Notes: a model not told the origin generated them from the letters alone. Positions 1 through 9,757 are shown, counted from the first letter of the stretch. The stretch is DNA of 64,000 nt from Trypanosoma brucei gambiense DAL972 (GCF_000210295.1 NC_026740.1:310001-374000), one strand, 5' to 3'. A program made the numbers and translations.

Positions 1-21
1 AACGCTAAAAACCTGTTGCTG

Positions 22-1032
22 ATGCGCAACATACGCCGTTGGTACACAAGTGCGGGCAACGATGAGAATCTACCATCCGCGCAAGAACCACCGTTGGCAG
101 GCGTTTCATCACCAACGCTGTGGAGGAACGGTGGTGTGCTGGGCGAGGGCATGTTGGGAAACCCACGTGTGGCAGCAACAACACCGCAGGAGGTGGAGGA
201 AACGTTTCGCTGCTCCGTCCTTGCCCGTACGGTTAGCAACTTGAAGTTGCGGCGTTACCTCCAGAAATTGGAACCAAAGGATCACACATTAGTCCTTGCG
301 GCTCTTCGTGGAGCTCAAGCTGGTGGGCTTCGATTGGATACGAAAACTAACGAAGTGGCCCTCTCTAAGCTGATGGATGGAGGCCAACTGCAGGCAAGTA
401 TGGAGATTTATCGGAAGATGATTCAGAATCGTATGAATCCAACAGCAAACACATATGCCACGCTTATGCACATGTGCATCGAGCGGGATATGCCGGAGGC
501 GTGCCAGAAACTTTTTGAGGAGATGGTCAAGCGTGGCCAGTCACCCAACACACGGAACTACGAAATGTATATTGGGTCGCTCGCAATGGATAATCCGCCC
601 AAATGGAAAAAAGCTATTGAGGTGTTTGACCGCATGTCACGGGAGCGTCACGGCAAACACCTGACGGCAGCAACATACGAGTCCCTTATGCGCGTCTACC
701 TGAATATGACGCCATTTGACTGGCGGGTGGTTTACAACTGCTACTATGAAATGCGCTCTCGCCGACCCCAAATTCAGCTACGGTGGGAGACCTATCACTT
801 GGTGGCGGAAGCACTGCGCCGTGGTCAAGCAGGGTACACGCGGCGCCTCATCACATACTTGGATGCGTGGTTTTGTATAACGTACTTTCGCTCCTGGGAG
901 TTTTTCATGGGCTTCATGTTTTACATCTGCCTGATGTTTCTCATTAAGGGTCTTATTAGTTGGGTGGTTGTCTGGTACTATGGGCGCGCCGTTAACGCAA
1001 GCAGGGGTGCGTCGGAGTCTGTCATCTTATAG
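22..1032 (+). CDS. Pentatricopeptide repeat (PPR) protein with C-terminal membrane segment
   Basis: PPR proteins bind RNA, in trypanosomes mostly in the mitochondrion. From the ATG at 22 the protein has 336 residues. Roughly residues 120-275 hold PPR-like helical hairpins, with phrases such as PTANTYATLMHMCIERDMPE and SPNTRNYEMYIGSLAMDNPP that follow the 35-residue pattern. Residues about 293-322 form a strongly hydrophobic segment (FFMGFMFYICLMFLIKGLIS), so it is probably membrane-anchored, which is uncommon for PPR proteins. The start MRNIRRWYTSAG resembles a mitochondrial presequence. No in-frame stop lies between base 1 and 22, so the gene may begin before the window. Family call is good; RNA target and true start are unknown. 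Confidence 0.8.
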   Translation: MRNIRRWYTSAGNDENLPSAQEPPLAGVSSPTLWRNGGVLGEGMLGNPRVAATTPQEVEETFRCSVLARTVSNLKLRRYLQKLEPKDHTLVLAALRGAQAGGLRLDTKTNEVALSKLMDGGQLQASMEIYRKMIQNRMNPTANTYATLMHMCIERDMPEACQKLFEEMVKRGQSPNTRNYEMYIGSLAMDNPPKWKKAIEVFDRMSRERHGKHLTAATYESLMRVYLNMTPFDWRVVYNCYYEMRSRRPQIQLRWETYHLVAEALRRGQAGYTRRLITYLDAWFCITYFRSWEFFMGFMFYICLMFLIKGLISWVVVWYYGRAVNASRGASESVIL

Positions 1033-1438
1033 GGGCGCCCGTAGCACCATACAAAGAGGAACGAGAGCGTAATACCGATGCAAAGCGCCTTTGCGGCACT
1101 GGGAAGAAAACAAGGTGATCACGGGCAGCTTGGATGGCCGTATTGAAGGAGGGGAGAGGTGAGGAATGCCCTTCGTCTCGTTGTACGGATAAGTGACGTA
1201 GTGCCACAGAGCAACCGATTCAATTTTCACGTGCGGGGGCGGACCAGCTTCCGCTCTTGCGTGGTGGTGTCCAAAACACTTTGTCTTGTCATTCCTGCGC
1301 CCCCCCCCCCACACACACACACACCCATTTATCCTTTGCGGGTCCCCCTTTTTCTCCCACGGTAGACGGGCGAGCGATACCAGTTTAGCCTATTTAACGT
1401 TATTTTTCCCGATAGGACCACCCGCCCCTTCTCGCTTA
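1033..1438 (+). other. Intergenic spacer with poly-C/(AC)n tract and predicted trans-splice acceptor
   Basis: No gene is seen. A run of 11 C at 1300-1310 followed by (AC)n to 1324 leads into a pyrimidine stretch. The first AG after it is at 1364-1365, a plausible spliced-leader acceptor giving a 5' leader of about 73 nt for the coiled-coil gene. The acceptor is predicted from pattern only. Confidence 0.5.
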
Positions 1439-2539
1439 ATGCCTGAGCAGTTGGGCGCGGAGGCACCGCAGCACGTTGTCCCAGAGGGGGACCAGAGCGC
1501 AGGATCTGAAGCCGGGAATGTCACGAGGGGAACCAAAAACCACGATGACAGCGATCCTTTTGTCTCACTCCGGTACATGGAAGACCGGAAGCAACTCGAG
1601 ACACAGGCGCGCGCTGTCGTAACGGCGTTACTTGCAGAGAAAGGCGAGGTGTACGTGCAAGGACTTCTTCAAGCAGAAATACAGCGGGTGAAGAAAAAGG
1701 AATCGGAAGCGGCGGCGATAAAAAAGAAGATTTCAGCAGCCACCAAATTGGCGGGAGAACTGAAGGGAGATATCCGGCGGGAGACTGAGGCAAAGGCAGA
1801 AGAGGAGCATATGTGCAAAAACCTCCAAGCGGAGATGAAACGACGAAGCACACTCACAGAGGAAGCTACCAGAAGGATGGAAAGCCGCCGGCTCACCCTC
1901 AAGAAAGATGTGGAAACCAGCGTCCGGGACGTGCGGGAGAAGTATGACGATCGCAAGCGGCAGGCGATGGAATTAGTAGAGGAGAACAAGCGCCTTACGG
2001 ATGAAGTGGCCAAGATGAGGAAAGAGTTCGACGAGGCTCGCGCAACATACGCTGACACCTGCAAGGAACGCGAAACCTATGTGGAATCTCTGATACGTTC
2101 CTACCGTGAGGTGACGAGGGAGGTGGAAACGCTGGAGGCTAAGATAGCCCTTGTGCGCCGCGAGCGGCAGGCATCAGAGCAGCGAAAAGCCTCTCTGGAA
2201 AAGCAGCTGGAGTCGTACAACTCACAATTTGGCTCCTTGTCAGAGGGACAATCCGTTGAGGATGCGGAAAGGATGGCTAAGGAGCAGCGTGAGGAGGCGG
2301 AGGCGAGAATAGCTCAATTAGAAAGTGAAAAGAAAGAGGCCAGTGAGATTCGACTCAGACTTGACAAGGAGACTGCGACGTGGCGTGCAGCACTAGCGGC
2401 TCATAAGCGTGAGCTTCCGAGGTTGGAGAAAGCCAAGCTGGCAGCAGAAAAGAGATGCAGACAAGCACAGGAGAGGGCAAGGCAACAGCTGAAGGAGGAT
2501 GCCACAACAGCAAAAGACCAGGAGGATGGCGGCATGTAG
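1439..2539 (+). CDS. Long coiled-coil protein, weakly taxilin-like
   Basis: A 366-residue protein starting at the ATG at 1439; the frame stays open upstream only through pyrimidine-rich leader with non-ATG codons, so this ATG is preferred. After an acidic, probably disordered N-terminus (residues 1-45), nearly the whole protein is heptad-rich and charged (Glu, Lys, Arg, Ala) and predicts as continuous coiled coil from about residue 60 to 350. A segment near residues 215-240 (LEKQLESYNSQFGSL) and the general layout recall taxilins, which bind syntaxins, but coiled coils resemble each other easily. It could equally be a cytoskeletal or flagellar protein. No catalytic motif is visible. Confidence 0.75.
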   Translation: MPEQLGAEAPQHVVPEGDQSAGSEAGNVTRGTKNHDDSDPFVSLRYMEDRKQLETQARAVVTALLAEKGEVYVQGLLQAEIQRVKKKESEAAAIKKKISAATKLAGELKGDIRRETEAKAEEEHMCKNLQAEMKRRSTLTEEATRRMESRRLTLKKDVETSVRDVREKYDDRKRQAMELVEENKRLTDEVAKMRKEFDEARATYADTCKERETYVESLIRSYREVTREVETLEAKIALVRRERQASEQRKASLEKQLESYNSQFGSLSEGQSVEDAERMAKEQREEAEARIAQLESEKKEASEIRLRLDKETATWRAALAAHKRELPRLEKAKLAAEKRCRQAQERARQQLKEDATTAKDQEDGGM

Positions 2540-3541
2540 AAAACAGCCTCGCTGTACTATTGAGTGGCAACCTTTTCCGCTCTTTCCATCTGCTTTCCCA
2601 GGAAACGCGCGGCTGCATGTGTCGACTTCCTCTTGTATTGTGTCTGTCATACTGTTCTTCCCGCCCAACGGCGTGCAAGTGCGTAAGGTTTCCTTACCCA
2701 TCTACTGTTGTGCTAGACTTCGCTTTCCCGATACTCCTCTTTCCGAATACTCTCTTATTTCTTTTTTTTTTCTGCAGTGAAGGGGAGGTAAGAAACGGGA
2801 AGAAAAAGGTGTAGCTCGGATGTGGGAGTTGCGCTGCCGTGACCCCTCCGCCGCAACACGTATATGACTCCTTACGAAGCAGTCGGCATGGTTTATTCCA
2901 TTTTTTTTTTTTTTGCCAACCGATGGTAGAGAATGGTGATAATAGGAGCTTAGAAGGACAGTGTCCAGCTTTATGCACCCTACTCCATTATATTCAGCAT
3001 TCCACATGGCAGACCTTTGAGCACCCGTGCCACGCATCCCTTCAACTGGTGAAGAATCGAAACATTAAACCGCTGCCGCCTTGTTTCCCTCACCGACCCT
3101 TCTCCTCCAGTGCGCAGTTAGTGGTGCATCGGCGTGTTCGCTCAAGGTGGCTCCTAGTCGTTATTCCCACTCAGTCAGTTGGGCCGAGAAGTCTGTCGTT
3201 TCCTGTAGGAAAATATGCCATGAAGGGGTCGGCCCCGCTTACCAGTGACGGGGCGTCGTATCAATCTTTGAAGTCCACGGGAAAAGCGTTATCCAACGCT
3301 GCCGCCGTCCAAATTATAGCTGGGACTGAGGGACGATATATCTCGCTTCCGCTCCATCAGCTGTCGCCCCTTGCGGTCCATTACGGCTACGTATTTCGCC
3401 TCCCTACTGAAGAAACGCCTCCTCAAGCCTGCTCCAACCCCTTCTGTTTCCTCCGGCTCCTTATAATATCTATCACCTCCCCCCCCCCACACACACACGC
3501 ACCCACCGCCGTTCCCGCTGAATAACTTTCCTCTCGCTTCT

Positions 3542-4378
3542 ATGAACATGGCGCGTGCAGACGCTTCAAATAGGGAGCCTTTGACTATGGGAACGCTCGT
3601 CGCTGGTATCCTCAACCCATTTTTTCCCGACGCTTTTTGCGTACGTATCCGATGGCGTCTGCGGCCGCCGCCATTTCGCACGTGGGCAACTCTCTTTTAC
3701 ACCTAAGCAATGGTGGATGGCGGACCCTGCATGGATGCTGATTTCGGTAATGCTCAACTATTCTCCGTGACAGATGGCTCGGGGGTATCACCTCTATTTA
3801 CGCTCCTAGAAACTATTTTCGTCGGTAATGCCTTCCTCAGATCTGTGAAGGTCGTCCTGTCCGTCGGACTGCAAAACCAATTCGTTTTGTCTGCGGGTGC
3901 CAGCCGTTCTGTTGTCAAGATTTTGACGGTGATTCCGCGACGTTTTCCCTTTGGATTGTTTTTGGCGCCATCTAACCCACTACAGATGTAATGGCATCGT
4001 TGGTGTTTTCAACTGCCATCGACACGTATTTTTACCTATTTGCGGAGCTCAGGTGCGCAATGTTTTGGTAAATTCGGGCATTCCACAATTCTTTTCATAT
4101 CCCTTTATACTGCTACATTGAGCAATATCCAACTACAATATCTTCTAAAGTTTCGTATCATTTTCCAAGATGTTACATCGCTGTGCGTAGAACTGGTAAC
4201 TTCTTTTGAAAGCAGTGCGCCTCTGAATGATGTATATCAAGTTGGAACTTCATTGTTGGTAACTGTTAAACTCTTCTCCAGCTATCAATCCAATATCAGC
4301 GTCATCACCCTTCTCTTCTGGAATGCGGGTGTCTCAACCAACGTAATGTTGTCTTACGTCGGCCCCAACGGCTACTGA
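3542..4378 (+). pseudogene. Possible decayed reading frame with two in-frame stops
   Basis: One reading frame starts at the ATG at 3542 and runs 279 codons to TGA 4376-4378, broken only by TAA at 3704-3706 and TAA at 3989-3991. Translation of the three segments gives mixed hydrophobic and polar sequence (e.g. LFSVTDGSGVSPLFTLLETI, VVKILTVIPRRFPFGLFLAP) without a domain I recognise. A poly-C/(AC)n tract like the one before the coiled-coil gene lies about 45 nt upstream. The frame could be chance in pyrimidine-rich DNA. Codon statistics and a translated search would decide. Confidence 0.22.
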
Positions 4379-4452
4379 GTCTTGATCCTCGCTCAGTCGC
4401 TACAACGTTCCAGGGGTTGCGTCGGAGTTTTCGGGAGAAATGAGTAGAGGTT

Positions 4453-4469
4453 GGGGGGGGGGGGGGGGG
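4453..4469. repeat. G17 homopolymer run
   Basis: Seventeen consecutive G residues inside the 3.3 kb gap. Such runs are rare in coding DNA and prone to length error in assembly; the run could form a quadruplex. Confidence 0.9.
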
Positions 4470-5802
4470 CTATTCGCCATTTTTAAACAGTGGTGTAGCG
4501 GCCGCACTATCCGCAACTCCATTTATCTTTAGACGCCTGGCCACGCCTATCTTGCTCCAAATGATTATTTTTTTTGCATGATGCCGCTCTTGGAGGGGCG
4601 TACCGTTCCAATGCGTCGGTTTTTTCATACGTGTGTGTGCTCGGTCTCTCTGGGGTGTGAGTTTTTTTTCCCGTTTCACGATGCACCAGCCGATCCGGCA
4701 TTCGGGAGGTCGCCCGATCACGATATGTTCGCGCAGCTGGGAGAAGCCAAGATCGATTCAGTCCCTTCCGCGTAAAAGTGGGTTTAGGTCCCGTACGGCA
4801 TTCCCCTTTGGCTTAAGCATCAATTTTGTGGTGTCCGGCGAGGCGCCCCTACGTGTTCCACGGGGTGAAGCTGCTTTGTCGCGCTAGAAGTCCCATGACA
4901 CCGCCAGGCGAGCGAGCTCCGTCAGCTGCCAAAACTTCCGTGCTGCCTGATGTTCGAAGGGTAGAATGCGCGAGCCACCTGGCTTTGATCTCCTTTCCCT
5001 GCGGCGAACCGGATCCCTGCGCAACGATGGACTAAGCGGTACCATCGCATGGGTTGGGTGGGGGGTCCTCGTATATATACGTATGTGCATATGTTGTGGC
5101 CGCGGGGGTGTTCTCCTTATCGTCCGTGTCGGCTGCGGTATCCCTGGGTTAGTTCTTCTATGTGCCACGGTTCCCTCTCCCTTAGGGGCATTCCTGGCGT
5201 CTATTGGGGATGGGGCGTTTGTTGGTGTTGAGGGGCTTCTGCGGGGTCATTGGATAATGTCTGAAAGGTATGGTTGTTTCAGGTTCGCGCTCAGGGGGTA
5301 CGGATGGTGCGCGTATGCGGATTACCTTTGTGTGTGCTTGTGCTTCCACTTTGCTCTGCTGCTTAGAACTGGTAGTTGTCAACAAGGGTAGATTTGTTGC
5401 GTCTGTTCCATCGTAAGCTAGTAGCTGTTTTCCCGCCCCTTGCTAGTTGCTTCATGATAATACAGGGTTGTGGTCATTCTTCTACGTAACAGTGAGCGCT
5501 CCGTAAGCGGGGTCGAATATATTTCCCGCTGTTATTTGTTACCTATTTTCAGGGTGTGCCACTTCGGTTCTGCAAGTGGGATGAACTCACGTCAGCGTCC
5601 TGTATCTTGCAAGCGGCAGGAGACGTGTGGGTGAGCAGCACCTAAATGGGTAAAATTGATTTTGAGGGATGATAGGAAAGATTTTCAGGTGGAAACCGTC
5701 CCATGAAATTGATGTGAGCTGCTTTTTATTATATTTCTTGAACTTTGGTGACATCTATCCACTTTATTCTCAATCATGTGTTTCATATCTACATAGGATA
5801 AG

Positions 5803-7620
5803 ATGAGAAGTAGTGCTAATTTTTTTTTAGCGAATAGTAGTAGCGGCGGACTTTCGAAATATCGCCCCCGATTTCGGCCGAGAAGACTTGTGTTGCCGGT
5901 AAATCCTTCTGATGTGCATAGCATTAGTCGAGCGGATAATCCCATGTACGCGAAATATCAAGAGGGTATTCGATTGAGAAGGAGGGCGGAGCGCCGCGGT
6001 GTAATTGCACTTTCTCTCGTTCCGTCTGAACGCAGCGTGGGTGATGCTTTTCGGATTATGGTTGAGGTGTGTGAAAAGGAGGGGTTCTTCGAGTCAAAGT
6101 CGTCCACACCAAATTATCTCCGTAAAGTACGTGAATTAATCAAGCGCGCTGAGACGGAATTAGGGACCGGGGAAAGAGTCGAAAATACGTCCGCGAACCC
6201 ATCTTTTTACGACATTGGCTTGTCAGAAGCGAGAGATTTATCAAGAAACGCAGATAAATCGCGTCATGCTGAGGGCAATATCGAAACGAGGGAGATAGAC
6301 TCACTGTGGAGTCTACTAAATGCTACCCCACTTGATTCCCCCGTTCATGGGATTTTGGCCTTGAGGGGAAAGGCCCTCCTTGAAAGTATAATTGCTAACA
6401 CCGTACAACAACAATATCCACGGCTGCGGTCAAAGCACTTGCAGGAAATCATACATGAGTGTTGTAGTCTTTTGGCATGTGGTAGAGCCGCGTTCCGTCT
6501 GGGATTCGCTGACGTTTGTGGAATTAATGGGGAGATAAACATGTGGCGTGAACTCAATGTCCTCACTGAGAGGTTCAATACCGCACGACATAAGGCTGCT
6601 GCTCACCTCCAACGTGTGGAGAAAGGAGTGACACAACAAAGACGATGGTATTGGAGGGGCGTTCTCAGGTCTTCATCTAAGCGATTGAAACAGTTCCCTG
6701 TACGTCAAGGTGATTTACTCCCCCGAATGGAGTGGATAAGGGAGTCTGTGTACGCATTCGTTGCCTTTGTGGATCTGGCAGAAAAATCAGGTGACAATGT
6801 CCGTGTAGTGCCACTGATTGAAAATCTGTTCTGTGGTCAAATATCCTCGTTTGTAAGCACCAACCAGACACTTAAGAAGGCGCATAGGATGGTTGATATG
6901 CTGTCAAAAGCAAGAATTGAATGTGATACCACAACGGAAAAAGAGAAAATACAACAATTAGAGTCTCTTTCTACTGACATTGAAAATGAGCTTGCCGCCC
7001 TCGAACAATTCACTGATGACGAGTTAGGAGTTATGAGCCGTGTCGTTCATCCGCTTAATGCTCGGAGCGACAACCGGAAAGAGCAGTTTTCGTCCAGTGG
7101 TGGTGCCCATGCGGTGCAAAGTCTTAGGGATGACATCTTCGACGATTACCGGGTAACTCGTCACAACAAAGAGGCGCCCCCTATGGTGATCAACTGTATG
7201 CGCCCACAAAATGCTCTGAAAGAGGCTCAAATCATTCTCCGCTACGATCCGAATGTGTCAGAAACATTGTCGTCATCTCCTATAGATGTCGACCAGGTGA
7301 TCCGAAGGGTCACTGAGGTACACGAAACCAATTCTTACGCTACGCTTTACAATTTCCAGCAGTTTAGGCAGGTTGAATATACGGTTTGCCGGCTTTACGC
7401 AGGAAAGCGTTGTATTGGCCAAGGAAAAGGCGAAACCCTGATGGAATCAGTAAACGAAGCGGCCCAGCACACACTTCTTAATTATTATCTTAAAGACGTG
7501 AGCAATGCGAACTCCCGTGAAAAAGAAGAGGACGCTGTCACCGAGGCCTTCAGTGCCACTCCACCTGAGTTGACGGAGGTCCGCGTCAAAGAGGCTACGG
7601 AGGAAGAAGTTATTTTTTGA
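5803..7620 (+). CDS. Protein with C-terminal dsRNA-binding-like domain, probably mitochondrial
   Basis: A 605-residue protein from the ATG at 5803, seven bases after a predicted splice acceptor AG. The N-terminus (residues 1-35) is Ser/Arg/Phe-rich without acids, like a mitochondrial presequence. The middle is mostly helical and charged with no known domain. Residues about 500-562 fit a double-stranded RNA-binding fold: a strand around EYTVCRLYAGKRCIG, then GQGKGETLMESVNEAAQHTL, matching the family's G-x-G-x(n)-A-A-x-x-A-L end and second helix. The tail is acidic. Family knowledge suggests RNA binding; a mitochondrial RNA-processing or ribosome-assembly role is inference. Confidence 0.7.
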   Translation: MRSSANFFLANSSSGGLSKYRPRFRPRRLVLPVNPSDVHSISRADNPMYAKYQEGIRLRRRAERRGVIALSLVPSERSVGDAFRIMVEVCEKEGFFESKSSTPNYLRKVRELIKRAETELGTGERVENTSANPSFYDIGLSEARDLSRNADKSRHAEGNIETREIDSLWSLLNATPLDSPVHGILALRGKALLESIIANTVQQQYPRLRSKHLQEIIHECCSLLACGRAAFRLGFADVCGINGEINMWRELNVLTERFNTARHKAAAHLQRVEKGVTQQRRWYWRGVLRSSSKRLKQFPVRQGDLLPRMEWIRESVYAFVAFVDLAEKSGDNVRVVPLIENLFCGQISSFVSTNQTLKKAHRMVDMLSKARIECDTTTEKEKIQQLESLSTDIENELAALEQFTDDELGVMSRVVHPLNARSDNRKEQFSSSGGAHAVQSLRDDIFDDYRVTRHNKEAPPMVINCMRPQNALKEAQIILRYDPNVSETLSSSPIDVDQVIRRVTEVHETNSYATLYNFQQFRQVEYTVCRLYAGKRCIGQGKGETLMESVNEAAQHTLLNYYLKDVSNANSREKEEDAVTEAFSATPPELTEVRVKEATEEEVIF

Positions 7621-7899
7621 CACCTCTTTTCCACAAACATTGAAGTTTTAAAAAAAACCTACGTGTTGTTTTGCGGATATCGGTTTAGTTTAATATTTAA
7701 GTTTGAAATTATTGACTTGCTACTGGTCGATCATACAGAACACTTCCTTCTTGTTATTAAGTGAATTTTCAATAATTCAAATTCTTATGTACCTTCCGCC
7801 ACTTGTTTTTTTTCTAGGAAAAAGTATACTTGGTATACAGTGGCTCGACAACGTCACGTAACTGTTTAAGGGGGAGTTAAGTGTGCGAGCCGGAGGGAA

Positions 7900-8355
7900 A
7901 TGAGTACGATGGATGTCCCGGGCACCGCCATTGAGCAGTATTTCAACCAGCTCATCCAGATGAGGCTTCTCACACAGGTGATTGTATCAGATACTCGGGG
8001 TGATACGACTGTTGCGTGTCTCATGGGTTTGGAACATGGAGGAGACGCTGTTGTTTCGTCAGCTGAAGATACGTACGGCGTAGCAGAGTCGATAATGGAA
8101 AGCAACGTCGCCCTTAGTGGTGCTCGATGCTTTCAGAATTTAGACCAACTGAACCTGGGTGTGCCACTCTATGTAAGCTTTCAGTATCACGATGATGTCG
8201 TTGTGCAGACGCTCGATGGGTGCTGTATGCTGACTCTCATCGGTAGCCGGTCCCAAGGACATTTTGTAGGTGGCCTACTAACACTTCTCGATCAAATACG
8301 TTCGTGCGAGGCATATCAAGAGCTACTAACACAAACTCAACTATGCTTTAGGTGA
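7900..8355 (+). CDS. Roadblock-type protein resembling LAMTOR3 (Ragulator subunit)
   Basis: A 151-residue protein. The order of elements matches the LAMTOR3/MP1 roadblock fold: VIVSDTRGDTTVACL near residues 27-41 (compare the family's IVVSD-x-DG-x-P), an internal helix around AEDTYGVAESI, a strand-rich LGVPLYVSFQYHDDVVVQ, then LTLIGSRSQG and a C-terminal helix GGLLTLLDQI. LAMTOR3 pairs with LAMTOR2 on late endosomes or lysosomes to scaffold Rag GTPases and MAPK signalling. A predicted trans-splice AG lies at 7816-7817 after a T-rich tract. Other roadblock proteins (dynein light chain LC7, MglB) are alternatives; the length and the IVSD motif favour LAMTOR3. Function in trypanosomes is inferred. 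Confidence 0.55.
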   Translation: MSTMDVPGTAIEQYFNQLIQMRLLTQVIVSDTRGDTTVACLMGLEHGGDAVVSSAEDTYGVAESIMESNVALSGARCFQNLDQLNLGVPLYVSFQYHDDVVVQTLDGCCMLTLIGSRSQGHFVGGLLTLLDQIRSCEAYQELLTQTQLCFR

Positions 8356-8749
8356 AGTATCTACTTCCAGTCGTTTACGTGTCAGAGGCCATACTCTCTT
8401 TTCTACATTTCCTTTTATTTCCCTAATTGTCTTGAAGTCGCCATGCGAGGTCTATTTGTGACGTTTTGTTGGTTATCGCTATTTCTCATTAATTTATTTG
8501 TGTGCTCGAGCTCTCAGCATCCTGATTCTCTACTCTGGACCCCTTTGCCCTTTCCCTTATTGAACCCCCTCTGTGTACAGGTATTTTTTGAAGGCCATTT
8601 TCAACGATTTTCGTCTATAGTTATCCATTCTTTCTCGCATTTGTGCTCTTTCCAAACCTTTCTTTGTTAGGCAGCCGGTACCATTCGCAGCAGCAGCCGG
8701 AAGTAGACTAATTTGCAGGTAGTTTGTACCATACGTTGTCAAAATCGTG
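8356..8749 (+). other. Intergenic spacer with trans-splice signal
   Basis: T/C-rich spacer without a credible gene. A strong pyrimidine tract (about 8625-8667) ends in AG at 8669-8670, a likely spliced-leader acceptor for the RRM-RS gene. Confidence 0.5.
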
Positions 8750-9304
8750 ATGACTGTGAACATCGTTGCGCGCATTTCCAACTTACCAACCAGTATTACG
8801 GACGCTCACTTGCGGGAGCTAATTGAACCGTTTGCACGAGTGAGGTGTATTATTATGCCCAAATCTGCTCTTTGGCAGACGTGTCCCACGGGGCGCGCGG
8901 AAGTTGTGGGTGCCACGACTGATGACACTATATTGGTATACGTCCATCTCCACGGATCTATCATTGATGGTAATCGAGTAAACGTATCATTTGGGAAAGT
9001 AGCCAAATGTGTTCAACCGACTTCTTCATCACGCTTCGCGGGAGAACGGCGGGAGAGGACGTCACGCCGCACGCGTAGTGAAAGCAGGGGGGCGCGGAAA
9101 AGACCGAAGAGGGGCGATCGTAGTGGGGAATATTGCAGTAGGGGGCACGGGAAGCGGCAGACAGTGAGGCGGTCACCTACTCCACGGAAAACGAGGCGCT
9201 ACTCTACATCTCCTTCGAGCAGAAGCTCGTCTTCCGGACGGGACTCGTGGTCAAGCGACAGAAGCCGAAGCCGAAGCCGCTCCCCGTACCCAAGTTGGAG
9301 CTAA
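8750..9304 (+). CDS. RBSR2: RRM plus arginine/serine-rich splicing-factor-like protein (probably RBSR2)
   Basis: A 184-residue SR-type protein. Residues 1-83 form an RNA recognition motif: it opens with ARISNLPTSITDAHLRELIEPFARV (the RNP2-like strand and first helix) and ends with GSIIDGNRVNVSFGKV. The RNP1 strand is weak (ILVYVHLHG). Residues about 95-184 are Arg/Ser-rich, ending in RSRSRSRSPYPSWS, typical of SR and RNPS1-like factors acting in nuclear RNA processing. The ATG at 8750 is used; it directly precedes the RRM. The symbol is my recollection of the T. brucei locus in this gene order and is less certain than the domain call. Confidence 0.8.
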   Translation: MTVNIVARISNLPTSITDAHLRELIEPFARVRCIIMPKSALWQTCPTGRAEVVGATTDDTILVYVHLHGSIIDGNRVNVSFGKVAKCVQPTSSSRFAGERRERTSRRTRSESRGARKRPKRGDRSGEYCSRGHGKRQTVRRSPTPRKTRRYSTSPSSRSSSSGRDSWSSDRSRSRSRSPYPSWS

Positions 9305-9757
9305 TAGCATTAAGGTAACTGGGCTCTCATTTCAGTTGGGAGAAGTGAGGTGTTCTCAATCGAGATTAACGAGTTGGCGCACGGATGTGTTGTGCGGAAA
9401 ATGCGTGAGACGAACAAGGAGTTGTTCCGTCGATATGTTTTTGTTCCCTTCCTTCTGGCAGATAGTTGTTTGTTCGTTGAAATTAATACTGGTTTAATGT
9501 CTCTTTCCCCTCAATTTAAGTGGATGCGCTCTTACACTTTCAACGGCGCTGTCATGACAAGAGGATATTGTTATCGTAATATGTGTATGTGCACTCGTAT
9601 AAGCACATGCTATATATATACTTTTTAAAACCCCCTTGATCATACATTACAGTAAAACCATTACGGGGTTGCCTGTTTCTGATTTGGCTACTGCAACAAA
9701 AAATCATATTAGTAGGGAGAGAGTATTTGTAAAATAAGCAGGGTAGGGAGGGAAGTG
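9305..9757 (+). other. Intergenic spacer
   Basis: AT-rich spacer with only short non-ATG ORFs. No clear long pyrimidine tract is seen; a short one (about 9668-9690) precedes AG-rich sequence near 9711-9750 where the next mRNA probably begins. Confidence 0.4.

Larger units (their letters stand above)
2540..5802 (+). other. 3.3 kb gene-poor gap
   Basis: This is the longest stretch in the window without a convincing gene. It holds T-rich 3'-UTR-like sequence (2540-3000), a second poly-C/(AC)n tract (C-run 3479-3488, AC to 3498), a decayed reading frame (3542-4378, listed separately), a run of 17 G (4453-4469), and a GC-richer block at about 4480-5400 with short ORFs lacking any recognisable domain. 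A pyrimidine tract ending in AG at 5795-5796 lies 7 nt before the next gene's ATG and is a likely trans-splice acceptor. Confidence 0.6.

Noticed and set aside
2839..3525. 228-codon open frame beginning with GTG
   Set aside because: It has no upstream ATG, its end translates the poly-C/(AC)n tract, and the internal ATG part (3220 on) has no domain.
4966..5391. 141-codon ATG ORF in the 3.3 kb gap
   Set aside because: Translation is Gly/Cys/Val-rich low complexity with no domain; competing frames are equally open in this GC-rich block.
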